Source: Pseudolactococcus plantarum (GTDB taxonomy: Bacteria; Bacillota; Bacilli; Lactobacillales; Streptococcaceae). Taken from it: a stretch of DNA of 64,000 nucleotides. Location of the stretch: positions 1-64,000 of the forward strand of contig NZ_JXJX01000001.1 in NCBI RefSeq assembly GCF_002441715.1, read 5' to 3'. How positions within the stretch are numbered: the first letter of the stretch is position 1; the number at the start of each line of letters is the position of its first letter. This document shows, in pieces, positions 41,109-50,549 of this stretch. The position numbers and the translations under genes are program-made. The notes beneath the pieces are model-generated. The model ran no database searches. It worked only from the letters and a program-made list of their open reading frames with translations, and was not told the DNA's origin.

Positions 41109-41227
41109 TATTTCTCCTATATTATTAGTATAATTGACTGGTAAAAATTAGCTAGCTACATGTTGTTGCATGAAGTAAAGTCTACAAACTAGCACAAATA
41201 CACATTCAGTAAAGCGCCTACTATAGA

Positions 41228-41986
41228 CTATACTGACTGATTAGAGTTGCTATGTTGTATGTTGACAAAGTTGTCAATCGCTTCAGAAATATATGCTGCT
41301 GTGCCATCACCAAATAAATCTATATTGTTTTTAAACTCGAGGTTTTGGACATAGCTGGAACCAATTTTTTGAAAGATTTTAAGAGAGCAGTTAAAACCAT
41401 TTTGATTTATGGTTAGGTATAGTTTTTCACACAACAAAATAGTTTTGGTGTGTGACGTAGGCTCATGTTGTTGATGTTGATTAGCAAACTCACGAAAAAT
41501 ACGATTAAATAAACGCGCTATGTTTGTTTCATTTCCCACTTGTTTTTCTTTTGATGCAATCATGATATCTTTACCGAATTTAGTAATGGCCTCTCCTTGA
41601 TAGCTGATGTGGTCTATCACAGAAAATCCTTCAAATTGTTCAGTGTTTTTATCATCTTGATTAAATGTTTTTGCGGAGATTGTTTGCTTAATACTTTGTA
41701 TCAAAGTTTCTATAGTTTCCTTCTCTTTTTCCAACAGGTGAATCTGAGAACGAAGAATAGCGAGTGTATCAGTATCATTTTGCTCAAGTATCTGTTTGAT
41801 TTTAGTTAAAGAAAACCCTAAGTATTTATAGTAGCGAATAATTTGTATCTTTTCGATGTCTTCAAGTTGATAATAGCGATAGCCATTTGCTGCTTTAAAG
41901 GGTTTGACAAGCCCTATGTTATCATAATGATGAAGTGTTCTAATCGAGACACCAGTTAATTTTGAAGTATCTTTTATTAAGTACAT
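41228..41986 (-). CDS. MerR-family regulator with TipAS-type ligand domain
   Basis: A 252-residue TipA/Mta-type protein with a MerR head (YLIKDTSKLTGVSIRTLHHYDNIGLVKPFKAANGYRYYQLEDIEKIQIIRYYKYLGFSLTKIKQIL), a long coiled coil (about 75-105) and a C-terminal all-helical domain resembling TipAS, the multidrug-binding domain. Of two adjacent ATGs I chose 41986, since AGGAGG is only 2 nt from the first. It diverges from a DUF2268 gene with a MerR-type promoter. Confidence 0.86.
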   Translation of the reverse strand: MYLIKDTSKLTGVSIRTLHHYDNIGLVKPFKAANGYRYYQLEDIEKIQIIRYYKYLGFSLTKIKQILEQNDTDTLAILRSQIHLLEKEKETIETLIQSIKQTISAKTFNQDDKNTEQFEGFSVIDHISYQGEAITKFGKDIMIASKEKQVGNETNIARLFNRIFREFANQHQQHEPTSHTKTILLCEKLYLTINQNGFNCSLKIFQKIGSSYVQNLEFKNNIDLFGDGTAAYISEAIDNFVNIQHSNSNQSV

Positions 41987-42021
41987 CATGACCTCCTAAT
42001 CACATATTGTAACATAAACTA

Positions 42022-42052
42022 TTGACATTGACGTAACGTCATAGTTTATGCT
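42022..42052 (+). promoter_or_regulatory. MerR/Mta-type promoter and operator
   Basis: TTGACA (42022-42027) and TATGCT (42047-42052) are separated by 19 bp. The spacer includes the dyad TGACGTAACGTCA. Outer repeats AAACT...AGTTT lie around it, resembling operators of the TipA/Mta group. Confidence 0.82.
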
Positions 42053-42078
42053 TGGTATGTATTAAGAAAGGAGCTAAG

Positions 42079-42984
42079 ATGAATTTAGCATTAATTAAGT
42101 CCGATACAGTGTATCGAGAACTATTACAAACACCTATGGAGAAACGCGATAGTCTGTTTAAAGAGAGACTACTGGCACCTTTTAAAGAAAAGTTTGATCG
42201 GCAGCACATTACTTTTGATGAACATGTACCATTCAATGTTATGACAGTGATCGGGATGATGCATAAACTGCCTCAATCTCTTAAGTCGTCTGATATTACG
42301 CTGATTGATCAGCTTGATCAGAAGTTTTGGAAAGATATTCAAGATGCGTTTGATAAAGCTATTGAGACATTTGAAGCAGCAAATATTACACCCAAAGTGA
42401 GCACTTATACACTGACTGCTTTACTCGGAGATGAACAACTACCGATGATGCAGATAAATGAAAATTATAGTGGAGATGGTGGTATTCCTGGGTATATTTT
42501 ACTTAGTATTGTGCCGAATGCTTATACATTGAATCGAATATCATCAGCAGTAGCTCATGAATGCAACCATAATATTCGATATCAATTTATTGAGTGGGGT
42601 AAAGGGCCGCTTAAAGAGATGATTGTTTCAGAGGGATTAGCAGAAAACTTTGCTGAAAAACTTTATGGTACAGCTAATCTTGGGCCTTGGGTAACCAAGC
42701 ATGATATGTCCATATTAAATGATCTAATTAAACCTAAACTTAAGGCACATCTCGATATTGATAACATGTTTGAAGCAATGCCTTACTTATATGGAGATGA
42801 AATTACAGAGATGCAGCAAGGTAAACCAGTAGGGCTACCTTATGCGGCTGGTTATATGTGTGGTTATTACTTGGTCAAATACTATTTGAAAAAAACAGGG
42901 ATATCGATTGAAGCCGCAACGTTAAAAACAGCAGATGAGATTTTAGCTGCAGCTTCCGATTTTTGGCAGGAAATAACTAGATAA
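42079..42984 (+). CDS. DUF2268 putative zinc protease
   Basis: A 301-residue protein. The ATG at 42079 is chosen because AAGGAG is 5-10 nt upstream. The central AVAHECNHN contains an HExxH zinc-protease motif, followed by ...IVSEGLAENFAEKLYG with the likely third ligand Glu, typical of DUF2268. No signal peptide is seen, so it is probably cytoplasmic. It faces a TipAS-type MerR gene, and in other Gram-positive genomes DUF2268 genes often pair with such regulators. Its substrate is unknown. Confidence 0.85.
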   Translation: MNLALIKSDTVYRELLQTPMEKRDSLFKERLLAPFKEKFDRQHITFDEHVPFNVMTVIGMMHKLPQSLKSSDITLIDQLDQKFWKDIQDAFDKAIETFEAANITPKVSTYTLTALLGDEQLPMMQINENYSGDGGIPGYILLSIVPNAYTLNRISSAVAHECNHNIRYQFIEWGKGPLKEMIVSEGLAENFAEKLYGTANLGPWVTKHDMSILNDLIKPKLKAHLDIDNMFEAMPYLYGDEITEMQQGKPVGLPYAAGYMCGYYLVKYYLKKTGISIEAATLKTADEILAAASDFWQEITR

Positions 42985-43125
42985 CAACAGTTAGAATAGC
43001 AGGTTAAGCAATAAGATAGCTAGAACCTTTACAGATGCTGTAAACGTATTGTCAATATTGACTTGCATGGAAAGTAGGTTTGATGACTTTTATCCACTTT
43101 AAACTTTTATTTGATTACCTGAATA

Positions 43126-43198
43126 TTGTGAATACTCCTTAAAAAGAGTATAATTGAATAAAAGTATGATGGCATATAATCGTATATGCTTTTTTTTA
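43126..43198 (+). promoter_or_regulatory. araT promoter with terminator-like hairpin in the leader
   Basis: TTGTGA (43126-43131) and TATAAT (43149-43154) have 17-bp spacing, giving a start near 43161. The leader contains GCATATA/TATATGC (43172-43178, 43183-43189) with loop ATCG, followed by T8 (43190-43197). This is an intrinsic terminator located between the promoter and the ATG at 43218, suggesting attenuation. Confidence 0.6.
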
Positions 43199-43217
43199 TA
43201 TAAGCGAGGTAAGAGTA

Positions 43218-44396
43218 ATGAACGTTTCTAATCTTTTTAACCCTAATCTGGATAAAATCCAAATTTCAGCTATTCGTCGGTTTGATCAAGAAGTATCAAA
43301 AATTCCAGGTATTCTAAAATTGACATTGGGAGAACCCGATTTTAATCCACCTCAGCACGTCGAAGATGCTGCGGTGGCTGCAGTACGTGCCCACGAGAGT
43401 CATTATACTGGTATGTCAGGATTACTCGAATTGCGACAAGTTGCTAGTGAGTTTGTGGCTGAAAAGTACAGCCTTAATTTTGATCCAGAATCAGAAATTT
43501 TAGTTACCGTAGGGGCGACAGAGGCGATTTCAGCAAGTCTAATGTCTATATTAGTAGCTGGAGATAAAGTATTGACACCAGCTCCATTATATCCTGGGTA
43601 TGAACCATTAATTCAACTTGCAGGAGCTGAGATGATCGAGATTGATACGACAAAAAATGGCTTTGTTTTGACGCCAGAAATGCTTGAATCAGCCTTAGTT
43701 GCAAACCCAGAAACAAAAGTTGTCATTTTGAATTATCCATCAAATCCGACAGGTGTAACCTATAATCGTGCAGAGATTAAAGCATTAGCAGACGTCATCA
43801 AAAAATATCCTGTTGTTGTCATTTCAGATGAAATCTATTCAGAATTAAATTATACAGGTGAAAAGCATGTGTCAATCGCTGAATTCGCGCGTGATCAGAC
43901 GATTGTATTAAATGGCTTATCTAAATCGCATGCTATGACAGGTTATCGGATTGGCTTTATATTTGCAGATGCAAGCTTGACACAGCTCATCATCAAAACA
44001 CACCAATATTTTGTGACTGCTGCGACAACTGTTTCTCAGTTTGCTGCCATAGAAGCGCTGAAAAATGGTAAAGATGATGCTGCGATTATGGCAAAAGAAT
44101 ATATTGTGAGACGAGATTATATCATATCACAGATGGCACCTCTTGGATTTGACATCGCTAAACCAGACGGCGCATTTTACATTTTTGCTAAAATTCCAGC
44201 AGATTTGAACCAAAATGATTTTGATTTCTTGCTTGATTTTGCGACTGAAAAACAAGTTGCCTTTATACCAGGCTCATCTTTTGGACAGTATGGTAAAGGC
44301 TATGTCCGCTTAAGTTATGCAGCAAGTATGGCAGTTATTAAAGAAGCAATGGTTAGGTTGACAGCATATGTCAACGATAAACGTGGTCAAGCTTGA
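43218..44396 (+). CDS. araT: Aromatic amino acid aminotransferase
   Basis: A 392-residue fold-type I PLP aminotransferase. FNPNLDKIQISAIRRFDQEVSKIPGILKLTLGEPDF closely follows the known opening of lactococcal AraT. NYPSNPTGV, SDEIYSEL, the PLP lysine K236 in LSKSHAMTGYRIGF and the C-terminal YVRLSYA are present. AraT transaminates Phe, Tyr, Trp and Leu and is the first step of amino acid catabolism to flavour compounds. It often lies upstream of recO in streptococci, as here with a GNAT gene between. Confidence 0.9.
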   Translation: MNVSNLFNPNLDKIQISAIRRFDQEVSKIPGILKLTLGEPDFNPPQHVEDAAVAAVRAHESHYTGMSGLLELRQVASEFVAEKYSLNFDPESEILVTVGATEAISASLMSILVAGDKVLTPAPLYPGYEPLIQLAGAEMIEIDTTKNGFVLTPEMLESALVANPETKVVILNYPSNPTGVTYNRAEIKALADVIKKYPVVVISDEIYSELNYTGEKHVSIAEFARDQTIVLNGLSKSHAMTGYRIGFIFADASLTQLIIKTHQYFVTAATTVSQFAAIEALKNGKDDAAIMAKEYIVRRDYIISQMAPLGFDIAKPDGAFYIFAKIPADLNQNDFDFLLDFATEKQVAFIPGSSFGQYGKGYVRLSYAASMAVIKEAMVRLTAYVNDKRGQA

Positions 44397-44469
44397 TGAC
44401 ATGCTTACTATTAACCTAACTGATTTTAAACTATTTTTTATGCGATGTACTTAAGCATACCAAGTGATA

Positions 44470-44498
44470 AGATCAAGTTAGTGTAACTTGGTCTTTTT
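44470..44498 (+). terminator. Terminator after araT
   Basis: AGATCAAGTT pairs with AACTTGGTCT (one G-U) around AGTGT, followed by TTTT. Confidence 0.82.
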
Positions 44499-44733
44499 AA
44501 TGATTAACTGCCCGACAAAAAAGTTTAGCATGACCGATTTTTTGTTTATGATAACTATTGTTTGTAAGCAATTTTATGGTGAGAAAATTAACTAAACATG
44601 CATAAGAAATGATAGACAATTTTGAAGGCTTTCATTTTAGCAGGATATACTATTTGAAATTTTTATACTTTTTATCTCATATCAGTCTTTGGTATTATAA
44701 AAATTAAAATTTGCAATGAAAGAAAGAGGTGCT
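44499..44733. other. Intergenic region between araT and the GNAT gene
   Basis: Together with the araT trailer this makes about 340 bp without a gene. It holds the araT terminator at its left and AT-rich DNA to the right, presumably with the GNAT promoter (TATTAT near 44691 is a weak -10 candidate). No RNA gene or repeat was recognised. Confidence 0.45.
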
Positions 44734-45246
44734 ATGAAAACTGAACTCAGACTGGCAAAAGATACAGACTTAGATACTGTGATTAGCATTATTGAAGATG
44801 CTCGACATTTTTTAGCAATTTCTGGGAGTGATCAGTGGCAACATAGTCCATATCCTGCGCGTTCAGATTTAGCACAGGATATCTTTCTGGGTTTTGGACA
44901 TTTGTTTATTGTTGATCATCAAATTGCTGGATATGTTGCATTAATTTCAGGAGAGAATCCCTATTATGATAAACTCAGCCACGGAAAATGGCTTGAAAGT
45001 GAAACAGGAGAAATTATCGAAATAGGTAGGATGGCTTTATTAAGCGACTATCGAGGTCGGGGATTATCCAAAGCATTTTATCAAAGCATTTTCACACTTG
45101 CATTTAGGAAAAACTATAAGGATTTAAGACTTTGGACACATCCTAAAAATAGTGTCCAACAACATCTGTTTTTACGTGAAGGATTCAAGAAAGTTGGGAT
45201 ACTTGATTTTGAGGGAGAGCGATGGGCATATCAAAAATTATTGTAA
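44734..45246 (+). CDS. GNAT family N-acetyltransferase
   Basis: A 170-residue protein from the ATG at 44734 (AGAGGT lies 4-9 nt upstream; an in-frame ATG at 44716 lacks a site). It shows the GNAT pattern: LRLAKDTDLDTVISIIEDARHF, a central FIVDHQIAGYVALIS strand pair and the acetyl-CoA loop IGRMALLSDYRGRGLSKAFYQSIF (Q/RxxGxG/A as RGRGLS). The acceptor substrate is unknown. Confidence 0.86.
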   Translation: MKTELRLAKDTDLDTVISIIEDARHFLAISGSDQWQHSPYPARSDLAQDIFLGFGHLFIVDHQIAGYVALISGENPYYDKLSHGKWLESETGEIIEIGRMALLSDYRGRGLSKAFYQSIFTLAFRKNYKDLRLWTHPKNSVQQHLFLREGFKKVGILDFEGERWAYQKLL

Positions 45247-45353
45247 CTGTTAACCATGATGAAGAAAAGATTTTTGATATCATTAAATGATAACCAACAT
45301 ATAAAACGACTATCCTGACAAGTCAAATAAACTCCTGTTTTGTGCGTTATTTT

Positions 45354-45362
45354 TGGTATAAT
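45354..45362 (+). promoter_or_regulatory. Extended -10 promoter of recO
   Basis: TGGTATAAT (TGn plus consensus -10) gives a start about 18 nt before the recO ATG. GAGGGG is the Shine-Dalgarno. Confidence 0.55.
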
Positions 45363-45387
45363 AAAGGGACGAGAGGGGCTAGCGAAT

Positions 45388-46152
45388 ATGAAAAATGCTG
45401 AAACACGTGGTCTAGTCTTATTTAGCAGAAATTATCGTGAGCAAGATAAGCTTGTCAAAATATTTACGGAATCATTTGGAAAACGGATGTTTTTTGTCAA
45501 AAATGCCAGTAAGTCAAAATTTTCAAGCAGCCTACAAAATTTTACACAACTTGACTTGTTAGGGACAATCAACGATGATGGGCTAAGTTTTATTGCTGAC
45601 ATTAGTGAAACAACTATCTATAAACATATTAATACAGATATTTTTGCCCAAGCCTATGCTAGTTATTTGATTGGCTTAGTAGATGTCGCGATCGCTGATA
45701 ACCAATATGATCGGTCGCTTTATGGATTTTTAATCAAAGCACTAGAATTGATTGATAAAGAAGTTGACATGGCAATCATTACGAATATTTTTGAATTACA
45801 AGTCATGTCACGTTTTGGCATCCAAATAGATTTTGGACAGTGCGCATTTTGTCATCGAACAGATCTACCGATGGATTTCTCATATCAGTACAACGGGTGC
45901 TTATGCAGAGATCATTTTGACAAAGACTTGACAAGAGTACACGTTGATCCCAACATCATTTTCTTATGTCATACGTTTATGGCTATAGAACTAAGTCAGT
46001 TACCAAGTTTGAAGTTATCAGATGAGTTGAAACTAAAATTAAGACAGTTTATTGATGGGCTTTATGAGCATTATATAGGCGTGCAAATCAAAGCTAAAAA
46101 ATTTATTGATGGTATGGATAGTTGGGCTGATATTATGAAAGATAATCGTTGA
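45388..46152 (+). CDS. recO: DNA repair protein RecO
   Basis: A 254-residue recombination mediator that loads RecA with RecR. The N-terminal OB fold is seen in ETRGLVLFSRNYREQDKLVKIFTESFGKRMFFVKNASKSK. A zinc-finger-like CAFCHRTD...GCLCRDH lies in the C-terminal half. The ATG at 45388 fits the family and has GAGGGG upstream; a longer frame to 45340 would begin upstream of the promoter -10. Confidence 0.95.
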   Translation: MKNAETRGLVLFSRNYREQDKLVKIFTESFGKRMFFVKNASKSKFSSSLQNFTQLDLLGTINDDGLSFIADISETTIYKHINTDIFAQAYASYLIGLVDVAIADNQYDRSLYGFLIKALELIDKEVDMAIITNIFELQVMSRFGIQIDFGQCAFCHRTDLPMDFSYQYNGCLCRDHFDKDLTRVHVDPNIIFLCHTFMAIELSQLPSLKLSDELKLKLRQFIDGLYEHYIGVQIKAKKFIDGMDSWADIMKDNR

Positions 46153-46187
46153 CTTCTCAGGGATTTGAAATAATTTATGATGAAATG

Positions 46188-46218
46188 AAAAAATAAGCAA
46201 GATAGCTTATTTTTTTTC
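46188..46218. terminator. Terminator between recO and the GDPD gene
   Basis: AAAAAATAAGC and GCTTATTTTTT form an 11-bp stem with loop AAGATA. The right arm includes the stop codon of the converging GDPD gene. T/A runs suit both directions. Confidence 0.85.
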
Positions 46219-47055
46219 CTTATATTGTTCTTTTAACTGTAAGGCTAACTCAGGATAGTCAGTGATAATGCCGGATAGTTGATGATTGAAAGCGAGATAC
46301 ATATCGAGATCATTATTGACTGTCCAAACACGTATTGGTTTTTTGATTTTCTTAATCTGGTTAGTATTTTTTTTAATCCATTTAATACTTGGATGTAAGC
46401 TGGTGATATACTCAAGAGTTAATCCTTTTTGTATTTTTTTATCAGATGTTGACATTAAATAGCATAACTCACTTTCTGGCTCAAGTTCATATAAGCATGT
46501 AAGAGACTGCAGGTTAAATGAACAATAGATATGTGAGAAAGGTAGGTCTTGAGAGGTTAGTAGATCACTTGTTTTTTGCTCTAAACCGATGTATTGGTAA
46601 TTATCAGTCTTGATTTCTATATTTAAAACACCTGTGAAATTCATTTCTTTAAGTAAGTCAAGTACTTCAGAAAGTAGGGGTACTTTTTCAAACTTATACT
46701 GTGTATCAAACCAACTACCCGCAGAATACTGTCTAATTTCTTCAAAAGTCATGTCTCTGATGAAGCCAATGCCGTTTGTTGTCCGATCAATAGACTCGTC
46801 ATGAATGACAACAATCTGATTATCTTTAGTCAGATGGACATCTAACTCAATCCCATCCGCACCAACACGTACAGCTTCAGTAAAAGCAGCCAGTGTATTT
46901 TCAGGTCGATTAGATTTGCTACCGCGATGAGCAAAAATCTGCGTTTCAACTAAATCATGGTGTAATAGGTGTTTTAGTGCTGATTTTACTGATTTACGTT
47001 TTGATGTATGGTGGTCATGCAATGTTCGATACCATTTTTTAATTCCCGTAAACAT
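46207..47055 (-). CDS. Glycerophosphodiester phosphodiesterase (GDPD)
   Basis: A 282-residue enzyme that hydrolyses glycerophosphodiesters to glycerol 3-phosphate. The catalytic block IFAHRGSKSNRPENTLAAFTEAVRVGADGIELDVHLTKDNQIVVIHDE contains the HRG...E.D.H.T signature and metal ligands. About 45 basic residues precede it without a clear membrane helix. I prefer ATG 47055 (AAGTGAG upstream) to the in-frame GTG at 47067. It overlaps the upstream HD-domain gene by 17 nt. Confidence 0.88.
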   Translation of the reverse strand: MFTGIKKWYRTLHDHHTSKRKSVKSALKHLLHHDLVETQIFAHRGSKSNRPENTLAAFTEAVRVGADGIELDVHLTKDNQIVVIHDESIDRTTNGIGFIRDMTFEEIRQYSAGSWFDTQYKFEKVPLLSEVLDLLKEMNFTGVLNIEIKTDNYQYIGLEQKTSDLLTSQDLPFSHIYCSFNLQSLTCLYELEPESELCYLMSTSDKKIQKGLTLEYITSLHPSIKWIKKNTNQIKKIKKPIRVWTVNNDLDMYLAFNHQLSGIITDYPELALQLKEQYKEKK

Positions 47056-47680
47056 CGTTATACTCACTTTCTATTGCATTGACAAAGTCACGCATTAGTT
47101 TATCTCGTGGGATTGCCATTTTTTTAGCTGTATCTGTATGCAATGTGTCACTAAGCTTAAATAATTTTTCATAAAAATGATTGAGTGTTGTGCTGTCACA
47201 AGCATGATATGTCGACTTTGTTTGATAAGTTTTGGGTTGTATAGCTGGATCATAAAGCTTTCGCTGTCGTGCAAATCCGTACTGTAAGGTGCGTGTAATC
47301 CCAAAAGCGCCTATAGCATCAAGACGGTCGGCATCTTGTACAATGTTACCTTCTAGTGTCAAAACAGGTTTACCCCCCTCAATTTCTGAGGAAAAATAAA
47401 GATGATCGATAATCTCAAATACAGCATCTTGGTTAGTAAACCCAATTGTTGTTAGAAAATCAGCTACTTTGGTTTTAGCTGCTAGCACATCGTTAACTAG
47501 CTTATCATCGTAGGTATCATGTAACAATGCTGCTGTTAAGACAATTTGTTCATCAGCAGTAGGATAGTCTTGTAAAATAAGCTTGGCTAATTTGTAAACA
47601 CGAAAGACATGGTCAAAACCATGTCCATCTCGGTTATTTTGATGCCAGTCTTTAGCAAAAGAGATGATTTTGTCTATCAT
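47039..47680 (-). CDS. HD-domain phosphohydrolase
   Basis: A 213-residue metal-dependent hydrolase with the HD pattern [16 protein letters not shown]...[12 protein letters not shown] and a downstream D in [15 protein letters not shown]. The arrangement resembles YedJ-type HD hydrolases of unknown nucleotide or phosphate substrate. Its ATG overlaps the trpS stop by 4 nt and its end overlaps the GDPD gene, forming a trpS-HD-GDPD operon. Confidence 0.88.
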   Translation of the reverse strand: MIDKIISFAKDWHQNNRDGHGFDHVFRVYKLAKLILQDYPTADEQIVLTAALLHDTYDDKLVNDVLAAKTKVADFLTTIGFTNQDAVFEIIDHLYFSSEIEGGKPVLTLEGNIVQDADRLDAIGAFGITRTLQYGFARQRKLYDPAIQPKTYQTKSTYHACDSTTLNHFYEKLFKLSDTLHTDTAKKMAIPRDKLMRDFVNAIESEYNDVYGN

Positions 47681-48699
47681 TTAAAATAATTAATCCCCAT
47701 AGCAGATTTAACTTCATCTAAAGTTTGTGCAGCTACTGCCTGTGCTTTTTGAGAACCTGCTTTCAGCATATCGTAGACTTGGCCCATGTCTTTAGCAAAT
47801 TCCAGACGACGTGCACGGATAGGTGCAAATTCTCTATCTAAGACTTCAAGTAAGTAGCGTTTAGTTTTCACATCCCCAAGGCCACCTGCTTGGTATTGAG
47901 CTTTCATGTCAGCAATTGTGGCAGCATCTTCTGGTTTACCAAAAACATCTAGGTAGTGAAAAACCATATTTCCTTCAATTTTACCTGGATCTTCTACGCG
48001 AATATGATCAGGATCGGTATACATACTCATCACTTTTTTCTGAACAGTATCTGCATCGTCGGAGATGTAAATACCATTGTTCAAAGATTTAGACATCTTG
48101 GCATTGCCATCGAGACCAGCTAGTCGACCAGCTTTTTCATCTTTAGGGTAAAAGCCTTCAGGTTCTATCAGGACATCTGTTTGATAAGCATGATTAAAGC
48201 TGCGAACGATTTCGCGTGTTTGCTCAATCATTGGTTTTTGATCGGTACCAACAGGGACCAGGTTTGCCTTAAATGCTGTAATATCCGCTGCTTGAGAAAC
48301 TGGATAAACGAGAAATCCAGCAGGGATAGATTCGCCAAAGCCTTTTTGAGCAATCTCAGATTTGACAGTCGGATTACGCTCTAGTCGTGCTAAAGAGACT
48401 AGATTCATGTAATACATCGATAATTCTGCTATTTCAGGAATCTGTGATTGGATAAAGATGGTTGACTTGTTAGGATCTAGGCCAACAGCTAGATAATCTA
48501 GTGCCACTTCTCCTACAGATTGGATAATTTTTTCAGGCTCTTTTGCGTGGTCAGTGAGTGCTTGTTGGTCTGCCAGAAATACAAATAGGTTATATTTATC
48601 TTCATTTTGCAGTAAGACACGATTTTTTAAAGAGCCGATATAATGACCGATATGGAGTTTACCAGTAGGACGATCACCTGTTAAAATAGTTGGTTTCAT
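47677..48699 (-). CDS. trpS: Tryptophanyl-tRNA synthetase
   Basis: A 340-residue class I synthetase. [17 protein letters not shown] carries the HIGH motif and [12 protein letters not shown] the KMSKS loop. The ATG at 48699 is chosen over 48729 since GGAGAG lies 5 nt upstream and the family starts MKPTILTG. No T-box leader is visible; its promoter is only about 30 bp upstream. Confidence 0.96.
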   Translation of the reverse strand: MKPTILTGDRPTGKLHIGHYIGSLKNRVLLQNEDKYNLFVFLADQQALTDHAKEPEKIIQSVGEVALDYLAVGLDPNKSTIFIQSQIPEIAELSMYYMNLVSLARLERNPTVKSEIAQKGFGESIPAGFLVYPVSQAADITAFKANLVPVGTDQKPMIEQTREIVRSFNHAYQTDVLIEPEGFYPKDEKAGRLAGLDGNAKMSKSLNNGIYISDDADTVQKKVMSMYTDPDHIRVEDPGKIEGNMVFHYLDVFGKPEDAATIADMKAQYQAGGLGDVKTKRYLLEVLDREFAPIRARRLEFAKDMGQVYDMLKAGSQKAQAVAAQTLDEVKSAMGINYFK

Positions 48700-48729
48700 G
48701 AGTCTCTCCGTTAATTTGTTCTTAAGCAC

Positions 48730-48738
48730 ATTATATCA
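48730..48738 (-). promoter_or_regulatory. Extended -10 promoter of trpS
   Basis: The minus strand reads TGATATAAT, with transcription expected near 48723 and a leader of about 25 nt. Confidence 0.55.
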
Positions 48739-48854
48739 TGTTATCACTAGAAAATTAGGGATAAAATTTATAGAATGCAATTTAAAATAGGTTCAATTAT
48801 CATGATATTGTTGTGACGACCCCGATGGGAGGGCTTTTTATTTCCTTACAAAAA

Positions 48855-48863
48855 TGATAAAAT
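48855..48863 (+). promoter_or_regulatory. Extended -10 promoter of the ABC-F gene
   Basis: TGATAAAAT lies 38 bp before the ATG at 48902. GAGGA is the Shine-Dalgarno. A GC-rich stretch CCCCGATGGGAGGGC then TTTTTA lies upstream (48820-48839) and may be a terminator remnant. Confidence 0.4.
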
Positions 48864-48901
48864 AAAAATAGCACGTAAATTGAAGATAATAGAGGAAAAA
48901 C

Positions 48902-50524
48902 ATGTTACAAGTAAGTGATATTAGTTTACAGTTTTCAGATCGTAAACTGTTTGATGAAGTAAATATAAAATTTTTGCCAGGTAATTGTTATGGTTTGATT
49001 GGTGCTAACGGCGCTGGGAAATCTACTTTTTTGAGAATACTCGCAGGAGATATTGAGCCGTCAACTGGTCATATCGCGATGGGAACAGATGAGCGTTTAT
49101 CTGTTTTACGTCAAAATCATTTTGACTATGAAGATCAAACACCATTAGATGTTGTCATGTCAGGAAATGAAGTCCTTGCTAAAATTGCACAAGAAAAAGA
49201 TGCAATCTATATGAATCCAGATTCGACTGATGATGATTTCATGAGAGCAGCAGAACTAGAGGCTCATTTTGGAGAACTAGGTGGCTATGAAGCAGATTCT
49301 GAGGCAGCTTCATTACTACAAAATCTAGGGATTACAGTAGAACAACAAACTAACGTGATGGCTAATTTAACTGCAGGAGAACACGTTAAAGTCTTGCTAG
49401 CTAAAGCATTGTTTGGTAAACCCGATGTACTATTGTTAGATGAGCCGACCAATGGATTAGATATTCAAGCCATTAACTGGTTAGAAGAATTTTTGATTAA
49501 CTTTGAAAATACAGTTATTGTTGTATCCCATGACCGTCATTTCTTAAACAAAGTTTGTACACACATGGCTGATTTAGATTTCGGAAAGATCAAATTATTT
49601 GTAGGGAACTATGATTTCTGGAAAGAGTCATCAGAACTTGCCTTGAAACTCCAAGGGGATGCCAACCGTAAATCTGAAGAAAAAATCAAGGAATTACAAG
49701 ATTTCATCGCACGTTTTTCTGCCAATGCCTCGAAATCTAAACAAGCAACATCTCGTAAGAAGATGCTTGATAAAATCGAGTTGGATGAAATTGTTCCATC
49801 TTCACGTAAATATCCATTTATTAATTTTAAACCTGATCGTGAAATTGGGAATGATTTACTTAAAGTTGATAATTTATCAGTCAAAATCGATGGTGAAGTG
49901 ATTTTGGATAAGATTAGTTTCATTCTTAATCCTGGAGATAAAACGGCCTTTATCGGACAAAATGATATCCAAACAACAGCACTTATCCGTGCACTCATGG
50001 GAGATATCGAGTATACTGGTGATGTGAAGTGGGGGGTTACGACGAGTCAAGCGTACCTACCTAAGGATAATTCACGTGATTTTGCTGGTGGTGAAACAAT
50101 TCTAGACTGGTTGCGTCAGTTTGCTAGTAAAGAAGAAGATGATAATACTTTCCTTCGTGGTTTCCTAGGTCGTATGTTATTTTCTGGTGAAGAAGTGAAT
50201 AAGTCTGTTAATGTCCTATCTGGTGGTGAAAAAGTTCGTGTGATGCTAAGTAAATTGATGCTTTTAAAATCAAATGTCTTAGTATTGGATGATCCAACAA
50301 ACCATTTGGATTTGGAGTCAATCTCATCTCTAAATGAGGGACTTACCAACTATAAAGGTAGTCTATTATTTGCCAGTCATGACCATGAATTCATCCAAAC
50401 AATCGCCAATCATATTATTGTTTTATCTAAAAATGGTGTCATTGATCGAATTGATGAAACGTATGACGAGTTTCTTGATAATGCTGAAGTGCAAGCAAAA
50501 GTTAAAGCACTTTGGGAAAATTAA
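48902..50524 (+). CDS. ABC-F ribosome-associated ATPase (YkpA/YbiT type)
   Basis: A 540-residue protein with two ABC domains in tandem and no membrane part, as in ABC-F translation factors. NBD1 has Walker A GANGAGKST (34-42), an atypical signature LTAGE (156-160) and LLLDEPTN (177-184). The linker (about 240-300) is charged. NBD2 has a broken Walker A GQNDIQTT (352-359, Lys lost), signature LSGGE (439-443) and LVLDDPTN with Asp464 in place of the catalytic Glu. One of the two composite ATP sites is thus degenerate. It is probably housekeeping rather than an antibiotic-resistance member. Confidence 0.88.
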   Translation: MLQVSDISLQFSDRKLFDEVNIKFLPGNCYGLIGANGAGKSTFLRILAGDIEPSTGHIAMGTDERLSVLRQNHFDYEDQTPLDVVMSGNEVLAKIAQEKDAIYMNPDSTDDDFMRAAELEAHFGELGGYEADSEAASLLQNLGITVEQQTNVMANLTAGEHVKVLLAKALFGKPDVLLLDEPTNGLDIQAINWLEEFLINFENTVIVVSHDRHFLNKVCTHMADLDFGKIKLFVGNYDFWKESSELALKLQGDANRKSEEKIKELQDFIARFSANASKSKQATSRKKMLDKIELDEIVPSSRKYPFINFKPDREIGNDLLKVDNLSVKIDGEVILDKISFILNPGDKTAFIGQNDIQTTALIRALMGDIEYTGDVKWGVTTSQAYLPKDNSRDFAGGETILDWLRQFASKEEDDNTFLRGFLGRMLFSGEEVNKSVNVLSGGEKVRVMLSKLMLLKSNVLVLDDPTNHLDLESISSLNEGLTNYKGSLLFASHDHEFIQTIANHIIVLSKNGVIDRIDETYDEFLDNAEVQAKVKALWEN

Positions 50525-50549
50525 CCAAGCTTATTGTACGACATAATAA

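Noticed and set aside
41228-41986. Mobile element or phage origin for the regulator-rich 39-43 kb region
   Set aside because: No integrase, transposase, terminal repeats or direct repeats around tRNA-Lys were found; the genes have neat promoters and terminators.
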